A stretch of DNA of 64,000 nt from Solanum dulcamara. Its lineage: Eukaryota > Streptophyta > Magnoliopsida > Solanales > Solanaceae. The notes under the pieces are model-generated. The model saw only the letters and a program-made list of their open reading frames with translations. It ran no database searches and was not told the DNA's origin. The stretch is taken from NCBI RefSeq assembly GCF_947179165.1, contig NC_077243.1:34162001-34226000 (forward strand), written 5' to 3'. How positions within the stretch are numbered: position 1 is the first letter of the stretch; each line of letters starts with the position of its first letter. Positions 63,510-64,000 of the stretch are shown in pieces. The translations under genes and the position numbers were made by a program.

Positions 63510-63943
63510 AGAAAGCATCTTTTGTGAATTATAAATAGTGATTATAAATTGTTAAGAAAGTGGTTATTATTTTTTATGTAACTCATGTAATCATTAATAC
63601 CACGATTCATCACTAATTATCCACTAAAGTTTAAATTTTATAACCACGAACCCATGCTCTACAATTTAATATCGCACTACTTTGTTATTATTCAATGAAA
63701 GAAATTCTATATCTATAAATAGTGATATTTCTTTCTTGTATTGTGGAATGCGAAAGTGAAAAGAACTGTACAATCTTGACTACGCTTTATTCATTCTCCC
63801 AAGAGAGAATATATATGTGATACACTATTGAAATAAGGAAATGAAATATCTCTTTAATATATTGTCAAATATACAAAGAATTATATGGTAATTATTTTCC
63901 TACAAATATGCTACCAAATATATAAAGATATTATACTGCAATA
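63510..63943. other. AT-rich, possible copia LTR; no gene seen
   Basis: CTATAAATAGTG near 63714 looks like a TATA box and TCTCCCAAGAGAGA near 63797 is a short hairpin. With the poly-C tract to the right, this may be an LTR of a Ty1-copia element, but the orientation signals conflict and the ends are not resolved. Confidence 0.25.
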
Positions 63944-63955
63944 CCCCCCCCCCCC
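63944..63955 (-). other. Poly-C tract, possible copia polypurine tract
   Basis: Twelve C residues are followed by TTATGTTGGAACATGGG and ATCCAACTTGG. On the minus strand this gives CCAACATAAGGGGG..., which resembles the 3' polypurine region of plant Ty1-copia elements. If so, a minus-strand copia element extends beyond the right edge. Confidence 0.35.
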
Positions 63956-64000
63956 TTATGTTGGAACATGGGAATAAAAAATATCCAACTTGGAAAGCGA

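Overview
The window is plant nuclear DNA, almost certainly from a Solanaceae species. The evidence is a tropinone-reductase-like gene with plant introns, Tekay/Del-type Ty3-gypsy chromoviruses, Au-like and TS-like SINEs, Stowaway- and Mutator-like MITEs, and very AT-rich spacers. I cannot name the genus from sequence alone. Only one host gene is intact: a five-exon, 269-residue short-chain dehydrogenase/reductase at 49517-51857 (+). Almost everything else is nested, decayed transposable elements.

Layout. 1-2941: part of an Ogre/Tat-like LTR holding a 33-bp minisatellite, (TA)n tracts, a TATA box and a 730-bp (ATT)n tract. 2942-3608: fragment of a minus-strand LTR that recurs at 20572-21236. 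3614-8897: Ty3-gypsy element E1 (+), with a 2.4-kb 5' LTR, PBS, RNase H-integrase-chromodomain remnant and truncated 3' LTR. 8898-19937: element E2 (+), a decayed gag-pol flanked by two LTR-like regions that do not match each other. 20039-23189: Stowaway-like MITE and a minus-strand LTR. 23190-38130: fragments of a minus-strand chromovirus E4 and a CACTA-like element, the latter interrupted by E5 (25468-35822), a 10.4-kb minus-strand element that appears to encode only Gag. 38454-47954: E3, the best-preserved LTR element (-), with a perfect 5-bp target duplication. 48705-49259: MITE directly upstream of the gene. 49517-51857: the gene, with a SINE in intron 2. 52978-56137: foldback element containing a solo LTR. 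56979-57957: Mutator-like element with a 9-bp target duplication and a possible captured coding fragment. 58250-60032: hAT transposase remnant containing a SINE. 60028-62460: AT minisatellite with two further SINE insertions. 62934-63492: LINE 3' end. 63944-63955: poly-C tract, possibly a copia polypurine tract.

The elements form a stratigraphy. E5 lies within CACTA-like sequence, E3 landed in AT-rich spacer beside E4, and a solo LTR split a foldback element. The two clean SINEs entered the minisatellite one after the other. Many pol stop codons look like CAG-to-TAG or CAA-to-TAA changes, as expected from decay of methylated cytosines. I found no CRISPR array, operon, rRNA gene or free-standing tRNA gene, and no clearly new multi-gene system. 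The most unusual signals are CpG-rich repeated or hairpin modules in the U3 of several LTR families, the gag-only element, the mismatched LTRs of E2 and the Mutator-like element with a possible captured exon.
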